Shown here piece by piece: positions 21,022 through 32,553 of a stretch of DNA of 64,000 nucleotides (the first letter of the stretch is position 1; every line of letters begins with the position of its first letter). The translations under genes and the position numbers were made by a program. The DNA is from Fusarium oxysporum f. sp. lycopersici 4287. Its lineage: Eukaryota > Ascomycota > Sordariomycetes > Hypocreales > Nectriaceae. The notes under the pieces are model-generated. The model saw only the letters and a program-made list of their open reading frames with translations, had not been told where the DNA came from and made no database searches. Where the stretch lies: the NCBI RefSeq assembly GCF_000149955.1, contig NC_030987.1, positions 528,003-592,002 on the forward strand, read 5' to 3'.

Positions 21022-23145
21022 TCACAGTCCAAACACCAAATTATTCGTCCCCATATTCCCTTCAACCTCGAGACTACATACATCTACAGTTGAAAAGAGA
21101 GGAAAACTAGCATCAAATGAGTCGAACTCGATTGTTGTAGGCGTGGGAAGTGAGAATGCTTCCAAAGCTTCATGCGGCAACATACCCATCAGCCCCCCAT
21201 CCATGTCTTCAATAGATTCTTCGAATGACCAAGTATTAAGGACTTCCTCGCTTTGGCTGAAAACACTCAGAGACGTTGTATTTGCTTTTTCATGAGGATT
21301 CGGAGTCTGTGGCCTAGATCCATCGTGGACAGTACCAAACAGATTCCGCACGAGAAGACTCTGTCTCTCCATTTTCCCGCGTGCCCTCTCGTCAACGTAT
21401 ATGTTGCAAGCTGTTTGTAGGTTATCGATAGTTTGTAGTGCACCCTTGGCGACAGGATCATGGGTACTGAACCTGGCCATCAGGGATCTTACACCGAGCA
21501 TACTTTTCTCAAGAGGGAAAATATGATCCAAGTCATTGAAGTAGGCGGTCCCAAGTACCAGCGCTGCAACAAATAACGAGTTCACGACAAACGGGAGACG
21601 TTTTGGAATTTCTCGATTGTCTCCCATTACTTTCAGGAGGTCAACTGTCCGCACAGCAGAGTCAACGCAGGAAAAAGCGAGGACTTGCTCTGGCTCAGTT
21701 GCAGCAGTTGGGGGTTCCCACTGACTCATGTCCTGCGCGGATTTGTTCATGTGTTTGGAAGCGCTTTTCGTCAAGGAGGGTCGAGCAAGTAGCATGATTG
21801 TCCAATAGTAAGCTTCTTTAAGGTGGCATAGACCGATATTTGGCGTTTCCTTCCCGTCGACTTCGTCAATGAATTTCGACGGTTTTATGCTATCAGTAGC
21901 CAGACCCAAAGGGAACTTAGTCGCCCATTTCCGATGGTGCTCACTGATCCGCTCCAAGTGGGTGTTTGAGACTTTTTGCGGAGAGTAGATATTGGTAAGG
22001 ATATCTTCAAAGATAGCGCAGAGATCATTAGAAGCCGAGTAATTCTCGTCGATGCCCGTGTTTCGAGTTTCGTGTGTTGATGGTGGACGGCCAAGAGATG
22101 CGCTCATAAAGAGATCCAGAACGCGGAGAACTTTCCAGAGCCTCTCTCGTAGAAGATATTCAGAATGCTTGAAATGCTTGTTGATATCGTGTCGCTGGAT
22201 GCCGAGAGCGTATGCCGCGCGGACAGCGCTGCCGAGGTACATGAAAGCGGCATTCCGTCGTGATGCACCTAAGAGGTACATAGTAATGAGAATATTAGAC
22301 TGGACGGCGGATATGCTGATGTCGTCCATGATGATGGAAGCGGTCAGGAAGCGGCCGTAGTTGAAATACTGCTCCGCTTCCCGGTCCTTGTTCTCAGGAC
22401 ATGTCTGGGCTCCAATGGCAAATATGAGAAAGAAAAGAGCTGCTGAGGCTTTATCCTCTAGTTCATCAGAGCACTTTTGGTACCAACATACTATAGACTG
22501 GCTGATTTCTCCTTCTTCGAAGAGGTTGAGTACGCAACTGGTTGAGCGGAAGAACCAGGAGACTAGATAGCGAGCCTCCTCCTCTTCGGGCATGACCGGC
22601 GTATCATCCATGATGTTGACGAACCACGCGGCGCTGTCCGACGGTTTGGCCTCAACCATGAGATGCTGTAGAGCGTCTTCGGTGAAGGCACAGGGACCGA
22701 CTGAGTCACGCACCAGACGTCGGATGATCTGTAGAAAGGACAAATTTGCTGCGTCACCAATGAAGACGAATTTTCCATGGCCATCTTGCACAAGCGTAGA
22801 GAGCTGCGGACGATCTGCATGGGCCTTGTGTAAATCATGACCTGACTGGCTGCTGAGTTGAGACAATGTTTGGTCAAAGACTTCGATAGAAGAGGAGATG
22901 CTTGGTGATATTAAGTCCTGTGGCTCGTCTCTACTAGATGTAGGGTTGACGTAGTTGGGTTGTACATTCCGAGCCCTGCGCTTTGTTGTCGGAGAAGGGG
23001 TAAAACTGCATTCGGCATCCACTCCGCGGGTGATGCAACGGCTACACGGTTGACGACCGTCACAGCGCTCTTTGCGACGTTTGCAAGTGTAGCAGGCATT
23101 GGCGCATCGACGGCGCTCGCTGTCTTTGAGTTTACGAGAAGGCAT
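21022..23145 (-). CDS. Zn2Cys6 transcription factor with fungal-specific regulatory domain
   Basis: A single-exon 707-residue protein. The N-terminus carries the binuclear cluster CX2CX6CX5CX2CX8C (ACYTCKRRKERC through DAEC) followed by basic residues. The middle (about 120-560) has the Fungal_trans helical region: FSRSTSCV-like FFRSTSC, a long helical stretch with YLGSAVRAAYALGIQRH, and the RERLWKVLRVLD motif. The C-terminus is acidic and Ser-rich. It sits tail-to-tail with the hydrolase gene inside the catabolic-looking run and is probably the pathway-specific regulator. The CGG-type sites in the two divergent promoters nearby fit this family. Confidence 0.92.
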   Translation of the reverse strand: MPSRKLKDSERRRCANACYTCKRRKERCDGRQPCSRCITRGVDAECSFTPSPTTKRRARNVQPNYVNPTSSRDEPQDLISPSISSSIEVFDQTLSQLSSQSGHDLHKAHADRPQLSTLVQDGHGKFVFIGDAANLSFLQIIRRLVRDSVGPCAFTEDALQHLMVEAKPSDSAAWFVNIMDDTPVMPEEEEARYLVSWFFRSTSCVLNLFEEGEISQSIVCWYQKCSDELEDKASAALFFLIFAIGAQTCPENKDREAEQYFNYGRFLTASIIMDDISISAVQSNILITMYLLGASRRNAAFMYLGSAVRAAYALGIQRHDINKHFKHSEYLLRERLWKVLRVLDLFMSASLGRPPSTHETRNTGIDENYSASNDLCAIFEDILTNIYSPQKVSNTHLERISEHHRKWATKFPLGLATDSIKPSKFIDEVDGKETPNIGLCHLKEAYYWTIMLLARPSLTKSASKHMNKSAQDMSQWEPPTAATEPEQVLAFSCVDSAVRTVDLLKVMGDNREIPKRLPFVVNSLFVAALVLGTAYFNDLDHIFPLEKSMLGVRSLMARFSTHDPVAKGALQTIDNLQTACNIYVDERARGKMERQSLLVRNLFGTVHDGSRPQTPNPHEKANTTSLSVFSQSEEVLNTWSFEESIEDMDGGLMGMLPHEALEAFSLPTPTTIEFDSFDASFPLFSTVDVCSLEVEGNMGTNNLVFGL

Positions 23146-24544
23146 TGTTCTTGGAAGCCCTGTAAGCAGAAGTCTCTATAAGTAGAGGTAGAGACTGAGA
23201 GTACGAGTACACTCAAGACTTCTGGGGACGAATAACATTTAAGACATCCAACGGGGATTTGCGGGCGACCCAGATTGCGGGGTTAGAATCTCCCCAAGTA
23301 CGCTAAAGGAAGCGAACCTATTAAGGCAAATTGATATCTGGTTTAGCCTTGACTAGAGACGGCCACGTCTGGAGAACCCGGTAGCGGGCTGAGTTCAGCT
23401 ACGGTCTATATACAGGGCATTGCACGATGAGCATGACCATCGTGGCCTCTTTTAACTGCAGAATCTTAATTTGTGCTTCCTTTGTTTTCCATGTCATGCA
23501 TCTCGTAACTTTCTCGCTAATGATACAAAGCATAGCAGTCCATACGGCAAGTATGGAATTGTATCTGTTGCCTGTGGGGTCTACGTCGCTTTCAGCTTTT
23601 TCTGAAGACTGCCAAGTGGTTTTTAATCTCTGGCAACCAGTAGCATAGCAAAGCACGTGACTTGAGAAGTAAATAGCGAAAATCTCAGTTCGCAATATGT
23701 AGTTACTGTCTCTAATAGTGGGTAGGAAGATCAGTAACAAAGATGGTGTGGGGGAGTAGAATCAAGCTCAATTCTCTCGGCTCAGCCGAGGTGAAGTGTG
23801 TGGGGGGGGGCCAGGTCTACCCCACAACCATCGGAACCCCACATGTGACCGCCCCAGATCCGATCCGATGCAGGACACTACAGCCGATTGTTAATAGCTG
23901 TTGTATAAGCTATTTCATGTACATTAGAAGAAATACAGGGGAACTCTGTGACTATTGCATTGAACAGATTGGTAATAGGAACAGCTTCCAGCTTATTTGA
24001 ACTAAAATATACCCATGGGAGGAGGAAAGCTTCAGACCAAAGAAACAGATGCCATTAACTCGGAGACGAAACTCAAGCATACTGAATTCTATTCCCCTTT
24101 CTAGAGCTGAGGTCCTACCTCTCTAAGCCAAGTAAGCTGGTGCTGAGCTTGGGCTCAGGTGCCGAAGCAGGCCTATTTTTGAGATTGAAGACCCCAGTCA
24201 AGGTCCGGTTGAATATTATAGGACACCTCTATAAATTAATTAAAGTAAAATATTCTAAGTCTATACTTAACTTGCAATTAATATTACTGAGATACCTTTA
24301 TTTATGTTAGCATCTACTTGTCTTTATTGTACATAGAAGTAATGCAAAGCTCGTCATAATTCTCCTACTACTGTTTTCCATAGCTAGTAGGCTATATCAT
24401 TAACCTGCCAGTCCTGCCTGTAAAGTACCAGAATCAAGCTCATCAAAACTAGTAGCCTAAACCGGAACAAGCTTTCCGCCTCTGCGCGACCAGTCAGTTC
24501 TTGAGCACAGGTCAACACGGGGGCTCTTGGGCTATACACCTATC
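23146..24544. other. Gene-free interval, partly AT-rich
   Basis: About 1.4 kb with no supported gene. The first part is the promoter of the Zn2Cys6 gene. A run of ten G lies near 23802-23811. From about 24200 to 24320 the sequence is strongly A/T-rich and looks like degraded repeat DNA. Confidence 0.45.
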
Positions 24545-24979
24545 CTAGTATGGAGGAATCTTACACGCAGCGGAAGCGCAACGATAGGGATTCCCTTCGA
24601 AGTCAACGAGCTTATCTTGGCAGTCCTCCCAGGATGAGACATAGTCATAAGAAAGCGGGATCATTTCGGTCTTGTCATGATTGAGCACGAAGATAATGTA
24701 TCCGAAAGCATCTCGAGATACCATGTGCAAATTCCGGAATTCCGGAATTCCTTGGGGACCGCCTCCGAAAATCCGACGCTAAAAATGAAAAGAGTAAGCA
24801 TTGGTAGCACTCATTGGGCTGTACCTAATAAATGCGTTGTCTTTCTCACATCTTAGGTTAAAGTTACTGGGCAGATCGCCTTCCTTTATCAAGTGATATT
24901 GGGGGGAGACAAACCCAACCTTGACAGCATTGTTAGAACGCTAGTCAGAGTGTCATATAGAAAAGCGACTTGTCATTCT
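24545..24979 (-). pseudogene. Possible decayed small secreted-protein gene
   Basis: Coding-like text runs leftwards. An upstream part reads NNAVKVGFVSPQYHLI and GDLPSNFNLRCEKDNAF, followed by a good intron (24779-24824, GTACAG..TTTTAG). After the intron the best-looking frame (GIPEFRNLHMVSRDAFGYII through YRCASAACK, stop at 24545) is one position out of register with the upstream part. Further upstream, SIKFVAILEAESF looks like a mutated signal peptide without a usable ATG. I read this as the remains of a small Cys-containing secreted protein; it could instead be chance. Confidence 0.3.
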
Positions 24980-25521
24980 AGTGGATAATTTATGAATGAC
25001 TCGGCCTCAAGGATAGCAACAAACTTAATAGAAGCTCGTACAACTCGTAACTGGTATGGAATTGTGGCTGTATGCCTTGAGAATTCAGAGACGGGAATGG
25101 GGCGACTTACGAGGGGAATAAATACTTAAATGCAAAAACATGGCTTAGCTTCACGCATAATTAATTGAGAAGTCCCTACATACTATTGTACAATTGGTGG
25201 GCAGTAATGCAATGCATGCGCTGGGATACTGAAGTTCTGTTATGGTCCCAGCGAACCGACACTATCGATTTTTAACTCCGCTGAACTTTTTCTTCTGTTC
25301 TTGGAAGAGCTTGCATATTTGTCAGCAATAAATGTTAGAAACTTGCAGTTCAACTTGACGTCTCAATTGTTTCAATACGATCCGGACTCCTGACATTGGA
25401 AAGAATCCAAATCGTACGTTTCTTGCATGTCCTAGCATGCCTATATTAAATGGGAGTCTTGGCTGTAGTAGTCTACTATTATTCCTATCAGCTCTTGCAT
25501 TTACTCTGTCATGCTGTCCAA
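24980..25521. other. Intergenic region
   Basis: A/T-leaning. No supported gene; short frames here show no domain. It includes the 3' flank of the arylsulfotransferase-like gene. Confidence 0.4.
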
Positions 25522-26718
25522 TTATTGCTGTTTACATATGCTTCCCAACACTCCCGAAACCTGCCCTTCTCCGTATGTTCCTACCAGCTTTTTCTTCAAC
25601 CAAGGAATCTCCTCCAAAGAATACCGATACGCTCTAAACAGTGCATTTGACTCCCCAGGAAATATCTTGGCAGTAGCTTGGTCAGGATACGGCGCAAAAT
25701 GCGGATTGATAAACTCCCAGCAGACGTATCCATCCTTCGTAACCTCAAACAACCGTCCAAAGGCACTCTCACACAATAACGTGTTTCCGTTCGCTAATCT
25801 CTGCGCACTGCCCATGAAGGGTGTAAAGAAGTTATGCATCTGCGAGCGGTCCCTGTACTCCCAGACGATTTTCTTGGTCTGTCTATCAACTTCGATGGCG
25901 CGGGTATAAGTGATAGATTCGCCGTTGCGGAAAGCTCCATTGTCGAAGATGAGAATGTTGCCGTTGTCGAGCTCAGTGGCGTTGTGTTGTTGAGCAAGAA
26001 CTTCTGGGCCGAGCTTCCAGACGATGTTGCTGGTAGATCTCTCGATGATAATGACGGCTGATACTGATCGGAGTGATGCGAGGATGTGTTTTCCGTCGCG
26101 CATGGGAATGACGGAGTTGATGAGCGGGTAATGCTCTCGGGTATAGTGAGGTTGAAGGGGGTATTCGTCTCGTGGGAGATTCTCCGAGACCTTCCATTGC
26201 CAGACGAGATTGCCCTTCTCATCAACTTCATTGATGGTGTCGGCGTAAGTGATGCCATCAATCTCGCTGCCGGGGACACCACCGATAACTTTCGCTGAGT
26301 CCTCAGGCGACAGAGCCTCAAGACCGGTATAAAGAAAGCGACCATCGCCATAGTGATATTGATCATGATGACCTAAGTCATCTGTAAACTGACGGACCAC
26401 TCTTCCATCCGGGTCAAGCTCACTCATCACTCCACCACCATATTTGTTGAAGAAGGGAAAGGGAAATGGGCCTCCATCTTTGGTAGTGAGCTCAGTCTTT
26501 CGAAGAGTGTTGACAGCAAGATTTCCATTGGTGAGAATTCTAGCATGACGACCAATTCTCCCGGGGAGTTTCCACGAGTGGACTTCATTGCCGTCAATGT
26601 CGACAAGGTGAGCTGTGTCGCTGGTCAGGGGGCAGAAAAGGGTGTAGCCGCCGAAGGACTTAGCCTTGTCGACACCTGTGAGACCGACGCCACGTCTTTT
26701 TAGTGTGTTTTGTTCCAT
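25522..26718 (-). CDS. Arylsulfotransferase (ASST)-family protein
   Basis: Single exon, 398 residues. The sequence has repeating beta-blade patterns with HxWKLPG, DGxVVRQF, GNLVWQWKV, NIVWKLGP, DNGNILIFDNG and KIVWEYRD, as in the six-bladed propeller of Arylsulfotran_2/ASST proteins. No signal peptide is visible (MEQNTLKRRGVGLTG), so it is probably cytosolic, unlike the bacterial periplasmic enzymes. Bacterial relatives transfer sulfate between phenols; fungal members are mostly uncharacterised. It is head-to-head with a Dal5-type anion transporter gene, suggesting the pair handles an imported organic (perhaps sulfated or aromatic) acid. The exact reaction is unproven. Confidence 0.75.
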   Translation of the reverse strand: MEQNTLKRRGVGLTGVDKAKSFGGYTLFCPLTSDTAHLVDIDGNEVHSWKLPGRIGRHARILTNGNLAVNTLRKTELTTKDGGPFPFPFFNKYGGGVMSELDPDGRVVRQFTDDLGHHDQYHYGDGRFLYTGLEALSPEDSAKVIGGVPGSEIDGITYADTINEVDEKGNLVWQWKVSENLPRDEYPLQPHYTREHYPLINSVIPMRDGKHILASLRSVSAVIIIERSTSNIVWKLGPEVLAQQHNATELDNGNILIFDNGAFRNGESITYTRAIEVDRQTKKIVWEYRDRSQMHNFFTPFMGSAQRLANGNTLLCESAFGRLFEVTKDGYVCWEFINPHFAPYPDQATAKIFPGESNALFRAYRYSLEEIPWLKKKLVGTYGEGQVSGVLGSICKQQ

Positions 26719-27264
26719 GGCAGAAGCTTAATCTGTTGACTTTGTGTTGATGGTGATTGTTGGAGCTTGGGTCTTGGTGATAGTTTCAAAACCTGTTGAG
26801 AGATTGCCTTGCTCGATGGCTTATCCGATCTGAAGACAATATCAGCACTCTGGACTTTGCCTTGTACTTGTAGACAATTCTCTCCTTGTAAAATGGTATC
26901 TTCAAATAAATATTGGCGTGATATTGCGAAAACGTCAACCCTACGGCATCCCGGCGGTAAGCCTGCGGGATACCGTCGGGATGCCGTCGGCTGATAACGA
27001 CCCGACGGTCCCTTCTTATCACCGCCGGCGCCATCTCATCTTATCAAGTCCTCCAATAGGTTAACTCAATTCAGCACGCCATTATCGTCGCCATGGTATC
27101 TTCAACACCATACAGGTCTGGGCATATCGCTTATCAGGACATCATTATTGCTTTGGCAGGAAGTTAGTATATAGACCGTAACATTGTTCGATATCATCAT
27201 GTTAGAAACCACCATTGCTTCAAGCTCCAAGATTGTTGGGTTTGACAGTTAACTTCTTGTTACA
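26719..27264. promoter_or_regulatory. Divergent promoter with an inverted CCGTCGGG-type array
   Basis: Shared upstream region of the arylsulfotransferase-like gene and the MFS transporter. It contains a 15-bp inverted repeat, arms at 26943-26957 and 26973-26987 (14 of 15 positions pair, 15-nt loop). The motif GGGATRCCGTCGG is repeated directly within it, and another inverted CCCGACGG lies at 27001-27008. The dense CGG/CCG triplets in both orientations suit binding by a Zn2Cys6 dimer or several of them. The sequence evidence is direct; the function is inferred. Confidence 0.5.
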
Positions 27265-28857
27265 ATGAGTTCCTTTTCTGAAAAGAGTCAGCCGGTTCAG
27301 TCCAAGACTTCAGAACATGATGGCGATGTTATTCAGGATGAAGCTATTCATGTTCCGGGTTATGATCCTACCCTTACCATTGAATCTGGAGAAACCAGGA
27401 GAGCTCTGCTCAAAGTTGATTTCTTTATCCTGCCCTTTATCGTTCTTTGTTTCTGCTTCCTCCAATTCGACCGTACCAACATCGGCAACGCGTTGACTGA
27501 TACACTTCGAACTGACATCAACATCGATAACTCAGACATTAACTTAGCCCAGACTCTCTTCACGGTAGGCTTCATCGTGACAGAGTTGCCCTTCAACATG
27601 ATCAGCAAGTACATGGGCCCTGAGAGATTCCTTCCCATCACCATGTTCCTCTGGGGCATTGCTACCTGGTCTCAAATCTTCTTGAAGAACGCACACGGTT
27701 TATGTGCGGCTCGGTTCTTTATTGGTGCCCTTGAGGGTGGTTATATCCCCGGTTTTGCTCTTTACATCTCGCGGTACTATACGAACCAAGAGCTTGCTTT
27801 GAGGTATGCCATTTTCTGGGCATCAAACAGCTTTGCTGGTGCTCTTGGTGGGCCTCTGTCTATTGGTCTTCTTTCGCTTCGTGGAAGAGGTGGTCTTCAC
27901 GGATGGCAATGGCTGTTCCTAATTGGTAGGCTATACGCCTCTTAGACATGACTCAATACTAATAGATGATAGAGGGCATCTTGACCTGCTTCCTCGGAGT
28001 CCTCGCATACCTATACTTTCCCCATAACGCCGCGAAACCCAAGACCTTCTTTGGCAGGTCATTCAACATCTTCACCGAGCGTGAAGCTTCCATCATCGTC
28101 ACCCGCGTCATCCGCAACGATCCTACCAAGGCCCTCCGATACGGCCAACCAGTTCTGCTGTCACATATTGTCGACACCTTTACTGACTGGAGATTATATG
28201 GGCATCTTGTCGCTGGCCTTCTGTCTATGGTCATGATCTCTCCGATGAACACATACGCTCCCTCCATCATCAAGTCTCTAGGCTTCACCTCACTCCAAGC
28301 CAACGGTCTCAACTCCATCGGCAGTGTCTGCGCCTTGATCTGGTCAGTAACTTTGGCATTCAGCAGTGATCACTTCCGTGAGCGTGGTTTCCACATTGCC
28401 CTTGGCTACCTCTGGGGAGCTGCTGGTCTACTCTGGCTGGCGCTTGCACCAAATGGCGTGTCGAAGTGGACTTTGTATGGCGGTGTTGTCTGGACACAAA
28501 TGGGGATGGGATGCGTTCAAGCCATCAGTGCTGCATGGCTCACGACTAAGATGCAGGATTACAAGAGACCTGTTGCCTTGGCTGCTTATATGATGAGTAT
28601 CCAGCTTGCTAACTTTCCTGGTAACCAGCTTTTCAGAACTCAAGGTATGCACAAAGCCACTTTGTCAAGTTCAGAGCTAATTGTAACTAGATGCTCCCCG
28701 GTACACTCGCGGACTGAGCATTGCTGCTGGTTGTGCTATTGCTGCTGCGGTTGTTATTCTCGTCTGGAAGTTGCTTTACCGACTCTTTGATAATGGTGAT
28801 GCTGGTGTCGAGGCAAAGTTCCAAGTTGCTTCCGAGGAGACTAGAAGTGAGATTTAA
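27265..28857 (+). CDS. MFS transporter of the anion:cation symporter family (Dal5/allantoate-permease-like)
   Basis: Exons 27265-27925, 27973-28644 and 28691-28857 give 499 residues. Both introns keep frame and the first contains a TACTAAT branch site. The first transmembrane segments carry the family's FLQFDRTNIGNA motif and ELPFNMISKYMGPERFLP. Then come ARFFIGALEGGYIPG, the loop LGFTSLQANG, and a late LANFPGNQLFR. These plasma-membrane proteins take up organic anions such as allantoate, nicotinate, tartrate or pantothenate. Pairing with the arylsulfotransferase-like gene across one promoter suggests co-expression. Confidence 0.88.
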
Positions 28858-28994
28858 AGCATAGTTAGCAATAGTATAGTATGATTAGTCTAGGTAACAC
28901 TGCTATAATGACAGTAATAATTCAACAGAGTTAGTTAAGCTTATGACTATTTGCATTCAGTCTCCAGTCACACCCAGATTCCTATCTCCATTCC

Positions 28995-30316
28995 CTAGTC
29001 CTGCTCCTCATCAACCTCCATAGAAAACTCCAAGTTGTGAATTTCCACTGTCTTCCGCCATTCCTTTTCAGTCTCCTCAGAGATCGCAGAACCTCCTCCT
29101 CCTGAGAGTCTCAGAATTGGCTCGTCAGGATCGTGAGGATAGCCAGTGCAGAAAACAAAAGTAGGGTACCACGTGTCTTTGAGCTCTATGGAGAGGTACT
29201 CTGCCTTGGGCATGCGAGATACACATCGTGCCGCCGCCACAAAATATTCGTTCACTACATCGTCAATTGGGTACATGCGACGCGATTGATGGAAGACGAG
29301 CCGCTTCCCTGAAGGTGAGACCTCATGTGGAGTAAGACCAAAAGCTTTGAGGCTCGGCCAGCGAGGCTCTTCAGCTGTATCTGACTTTGATGGCCAGAAG
29401 ATAGTAGGCTCGATACTCCCCTCAAAGGAGAAGTCTTCTAGTCCTTCTCTTTGTGGGAACCGACATAATTCTCGACTTAGAACGTCTTCTTCTGTCGGCG
29501 CAGAAGACATGGCATCTTTCAGCAAGGTTGGTCTCACATAGTAATCGAGGTCGAATCGATGGATGGATGAAGGCAAACCATGCAATGACCGTGCAAGTTC
29601 TAGCAAGTATTTCTGTCAGAAAAGACCAACGTCTTGGGTATAGGTTATTTAAACTTACCATTTCTCTCGTTCACTATATTGTTCGGTCCTCTTGCAAACG
29701 TTAGACGTAGATCAAGTGATCTCAGACGCGACATCCTACCTGCTATCAAGCAGATAGAGCGTGGAGAGTAGAAAAAGCGGTTAAACCCACTGCTGAACCG
29801 GAAATGGTTTATCATGGGCACTTCTGGGAGACATGGGTTCAAGTCCTCAAAATTGTCCTGGACGTGGTCTTCCAGTTTACTGAGATATTCGGGTCCCCTT
29901 GGAAACACCGAGGGAACGCAAACGAGAAGTTCTACGAGCGGCTCCTCTTGCAGAGGTATCTGAGCGAGCAACTGAAGAAGAGGCAGAAAACCCGTGTCAA
30001 TTTCGGGGCCTACTGTTGGAGGATGTGCTTCATCCGCTGATGGAAACGAGTAATCAAGCCGGCGGATATACGAAAGGCGCCTTGGGGTGAGAATTTTGTT
30101 CTTTATCGCATAGGAGACCGATTCTGAGTTCAACTCGAGCTCACGGAATGATGCCTCTTCAATCAGAGGTTGCCAACAACGACATAGTGCTGCTAGATGT
30201 GCGAGACAGCGTATTGGAGGCCTAGTTTCGTCGTAGAATTTAGCTGGCGAGAAGTACTCATATGGTACAAGGTGTGAAATGATACTGGATATGATCTCTG
30301 GGGCTAGTCGGTCCAT
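28995..30316 (-). CDS. F-box-like protein, unknown target
   Basis: Exons 29659-30316 and 28995-29599 give 420 residues. The intron acceptor is the TAG just before AACTTGC, because the first AG after the branch-like CTGAC would break the frame. The N-terminal 60 residues (MDRLAPEIISSIISHLVP, then LCRCWQPLIEEASFREL) follow the F-box pattern of Leu-Pro-like start, hydrophobic helices and a CRxW turn. The rest is a family-typical long C-terminal part with no clear repeats and an acidic end (MEVDEEQD). F-box proteins recruit substrates to SCF ubiquitin ligases; no substrate can be inferred. Confidence 0.6.
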
Positions 30317-30534
30317 TTTGCTGGTGGCTTTGTGATGCGTGGGAAGAGGAGACTGATAATCATGATGGATTCAAAGGCAGAAATTGATCGCGGAAGGGAG
30401 CGGAAAATATCCGTGAGTCACTTTGTTGGCTGCTGCCTGTTGCAGGTCCATGCTAGTGCACGGACAAGCTACGATTCCTTTTGGTGAAATAATTACCAGT
30501 ATTAAATTGCGTTCATATTATTTTATAAATATTG

Positions 30535-32553
30535 TTAGACAGAAGCGTCTGTATCCGAGTGTACCTGAGCCCATTCTGGCCAAGACTCCAACCCTCCATC
30601 TGCATCAAACATCTCTGAACCTATAAAGTTCGGGTACAAAAAAGAGAGATCAGGTGGTAATAATAATTCTTCAGCATTATAAATGACACCAGGGTTCTCA
30701 GAGAGTGCCCCGGAAACAATAGGTGTCGAAGGTTGGAAGTCTGGTCGAAGTTTCTGGAATTGTGCATGGACAATATCACCGAGGATATGCGCAGCATGAC
30801 AAGGCAACCCAATGGTCTTGAACCAATTGACCAACTTGAATACCAGATTATCTAATTCGGTGGTATCATAGTTTGCAGCTCGCAGTTTGGACTCATATGT
30901 GTGAACGATTCGACATAGAGTTAGTGCAGAGAAGCTGAGGATGTGATAAATGTGATCCGTTAAGTGACGAGTACGATCGTCGGTTGTGTCGATGGCGAGA
31001 TTGATGATGATCTTTGAATGCTTGATCATTTCTTTGAGAACGGAACTGTGCATGACTGATTTGGGTGATTTGAGGGACTGGCAATGAGCCAACAGGTGAG
31101 CGAAGTGGAAGCCCATTTGCAGAAACTGGGATCTGGGCTCGTCTGGAACATGTCAACATCAATATTCTAGTACATCGAGAATAGACTTACTGAAAAGGAC
31201 CATCCAGTCCTGTTGCCATGCTTGCAGAGCGAGTTTAGTTCCGGCAAGGTCACTCTGAGCAATCCCACACTTGTTGTAGATAATCCAATATAGCTGAACT
31301 TCTGCTCCCATCCTTGCTTCATAGTTGTTCACCTCATTAGACTGTATGAAATTGACACATTGGTCAACTTGTGCTTGGGTCAGTAGTGAATGTCTGCGAG
31401 TTCCAACGCAGTACCTGTACTACATTCAACAGTTATCTCGTGAGAGGATTCTTGGGGACTTACTGAAGATGGGCAACACATAGGTGATTCCACAAGCACC
31501 AAGCATCCAGTGAGTCATCAATATGCTGGGACGAGCCTGGTCGGATGACTTCCAGAAAGTGGGGGCTCGCGAGCGCTTGCTGGATCGCATAGCCCGTGAG
31601 TAGCCAGCTGTCTATACTCAAGGGAACTTGACCTATAGTCGTCGACCAAAGGCTTAGTATAAGTACGGCTTGGAAGAACTCTAAAGTCTGCGGGACTTCC
31701 AGTAACGAAGTTGTAATGAGGCGCTTCGATTCCTTGAAAAGCCTAGGAGCGAGCCGATCTGCCAGATTCTGGCTTGTGTGCCGGACGGATATCAAGAAGA
31801 TACTGCAAAGAAGTAACGGGGACTTGCGGACTTGTAGGAGGAGCTTGTCTGTTGGGACGTCTTCTGGAAACCTGACCCATCTCCCATAGTGAACATGGAA
31901 TCTGAAACCTGTCAGTTATTCATCATTTAACTAAGAATAGTAATAGCTTACAGTCCCAATAGTGAGTAGGCTGTTTGCAGCGAGACAAGTCCTGTTGATA
32001 TAACGTCTGATTGAGGTCCTGTTTGCGTAATCGCTTGCTCAGGAGAGTGAACTCCTGCATCGGTTGCAGCATCTCGTATCAAAAACACGGGAGCCGGGTC
32101 GAGTTCTGCGGACGGCACTGGTACTTCCACGACAGAAGCTCTATCTAGGTTAGACGATCCGGCAATTTCATCCAGTTTCGAATCAAGTTTATCGACTAAA
32201 GCGCTGACTGTTCGCTCAAGTCTTTCTAACCTACAAGAACTGTCAATGATAACTCGTCGTATCAACGATTGCACAAACCTATCATCAACTGAACTTCTCC
32301 GACCTCGAACAGCTGAGGCTGTACGTGAAACGTCTATTTGGTCATGTACGGGTGGTGAGATCGAGCGTCGATGGCCGTTAAAGTCCAAGGAGCATCGTTG
32401 AGATAAGGTCTTGCAACGCAAACAAGTTCCATTTGAGCTGCCGGAAGCGTAACAGCGAGTTTTGTATTTGCGGCAAAGATCACATGCTTTTGAAGCTCTA
32501 CCAGATCGTACAGGAGGCATATTAATGGCTAGGGATCTGCATGCAGGAAACAA
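30535..32553 (-). CDS. Zn2Cys6 transcription factor, second regulator
   Basis: Four exons (31952-32553, 31464-31901, 31191-31414, 30535-31142) join in frame to about 623 residues. The ATG at 32520 (MPPVRSGRASKACDLC) may be the real start, as it sits directly ahead of the zinc cluster. The cluster is CX2CX6CX9CX2CX6C (ACDLCRKYKTRC..GTCLRC..RC). A predicted coiled segment follows (LERLERTVSALVDKLDSKLDEI), then a long helical regulatory region with SIDSWLLTGYAIQQAL and LDAWCLWNHL. The exon-2 acceptor is the second of two close AGs. It lies at the right-hand edge of the catabolic-looking run; its targets are unknown. Confidence 0.85.
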
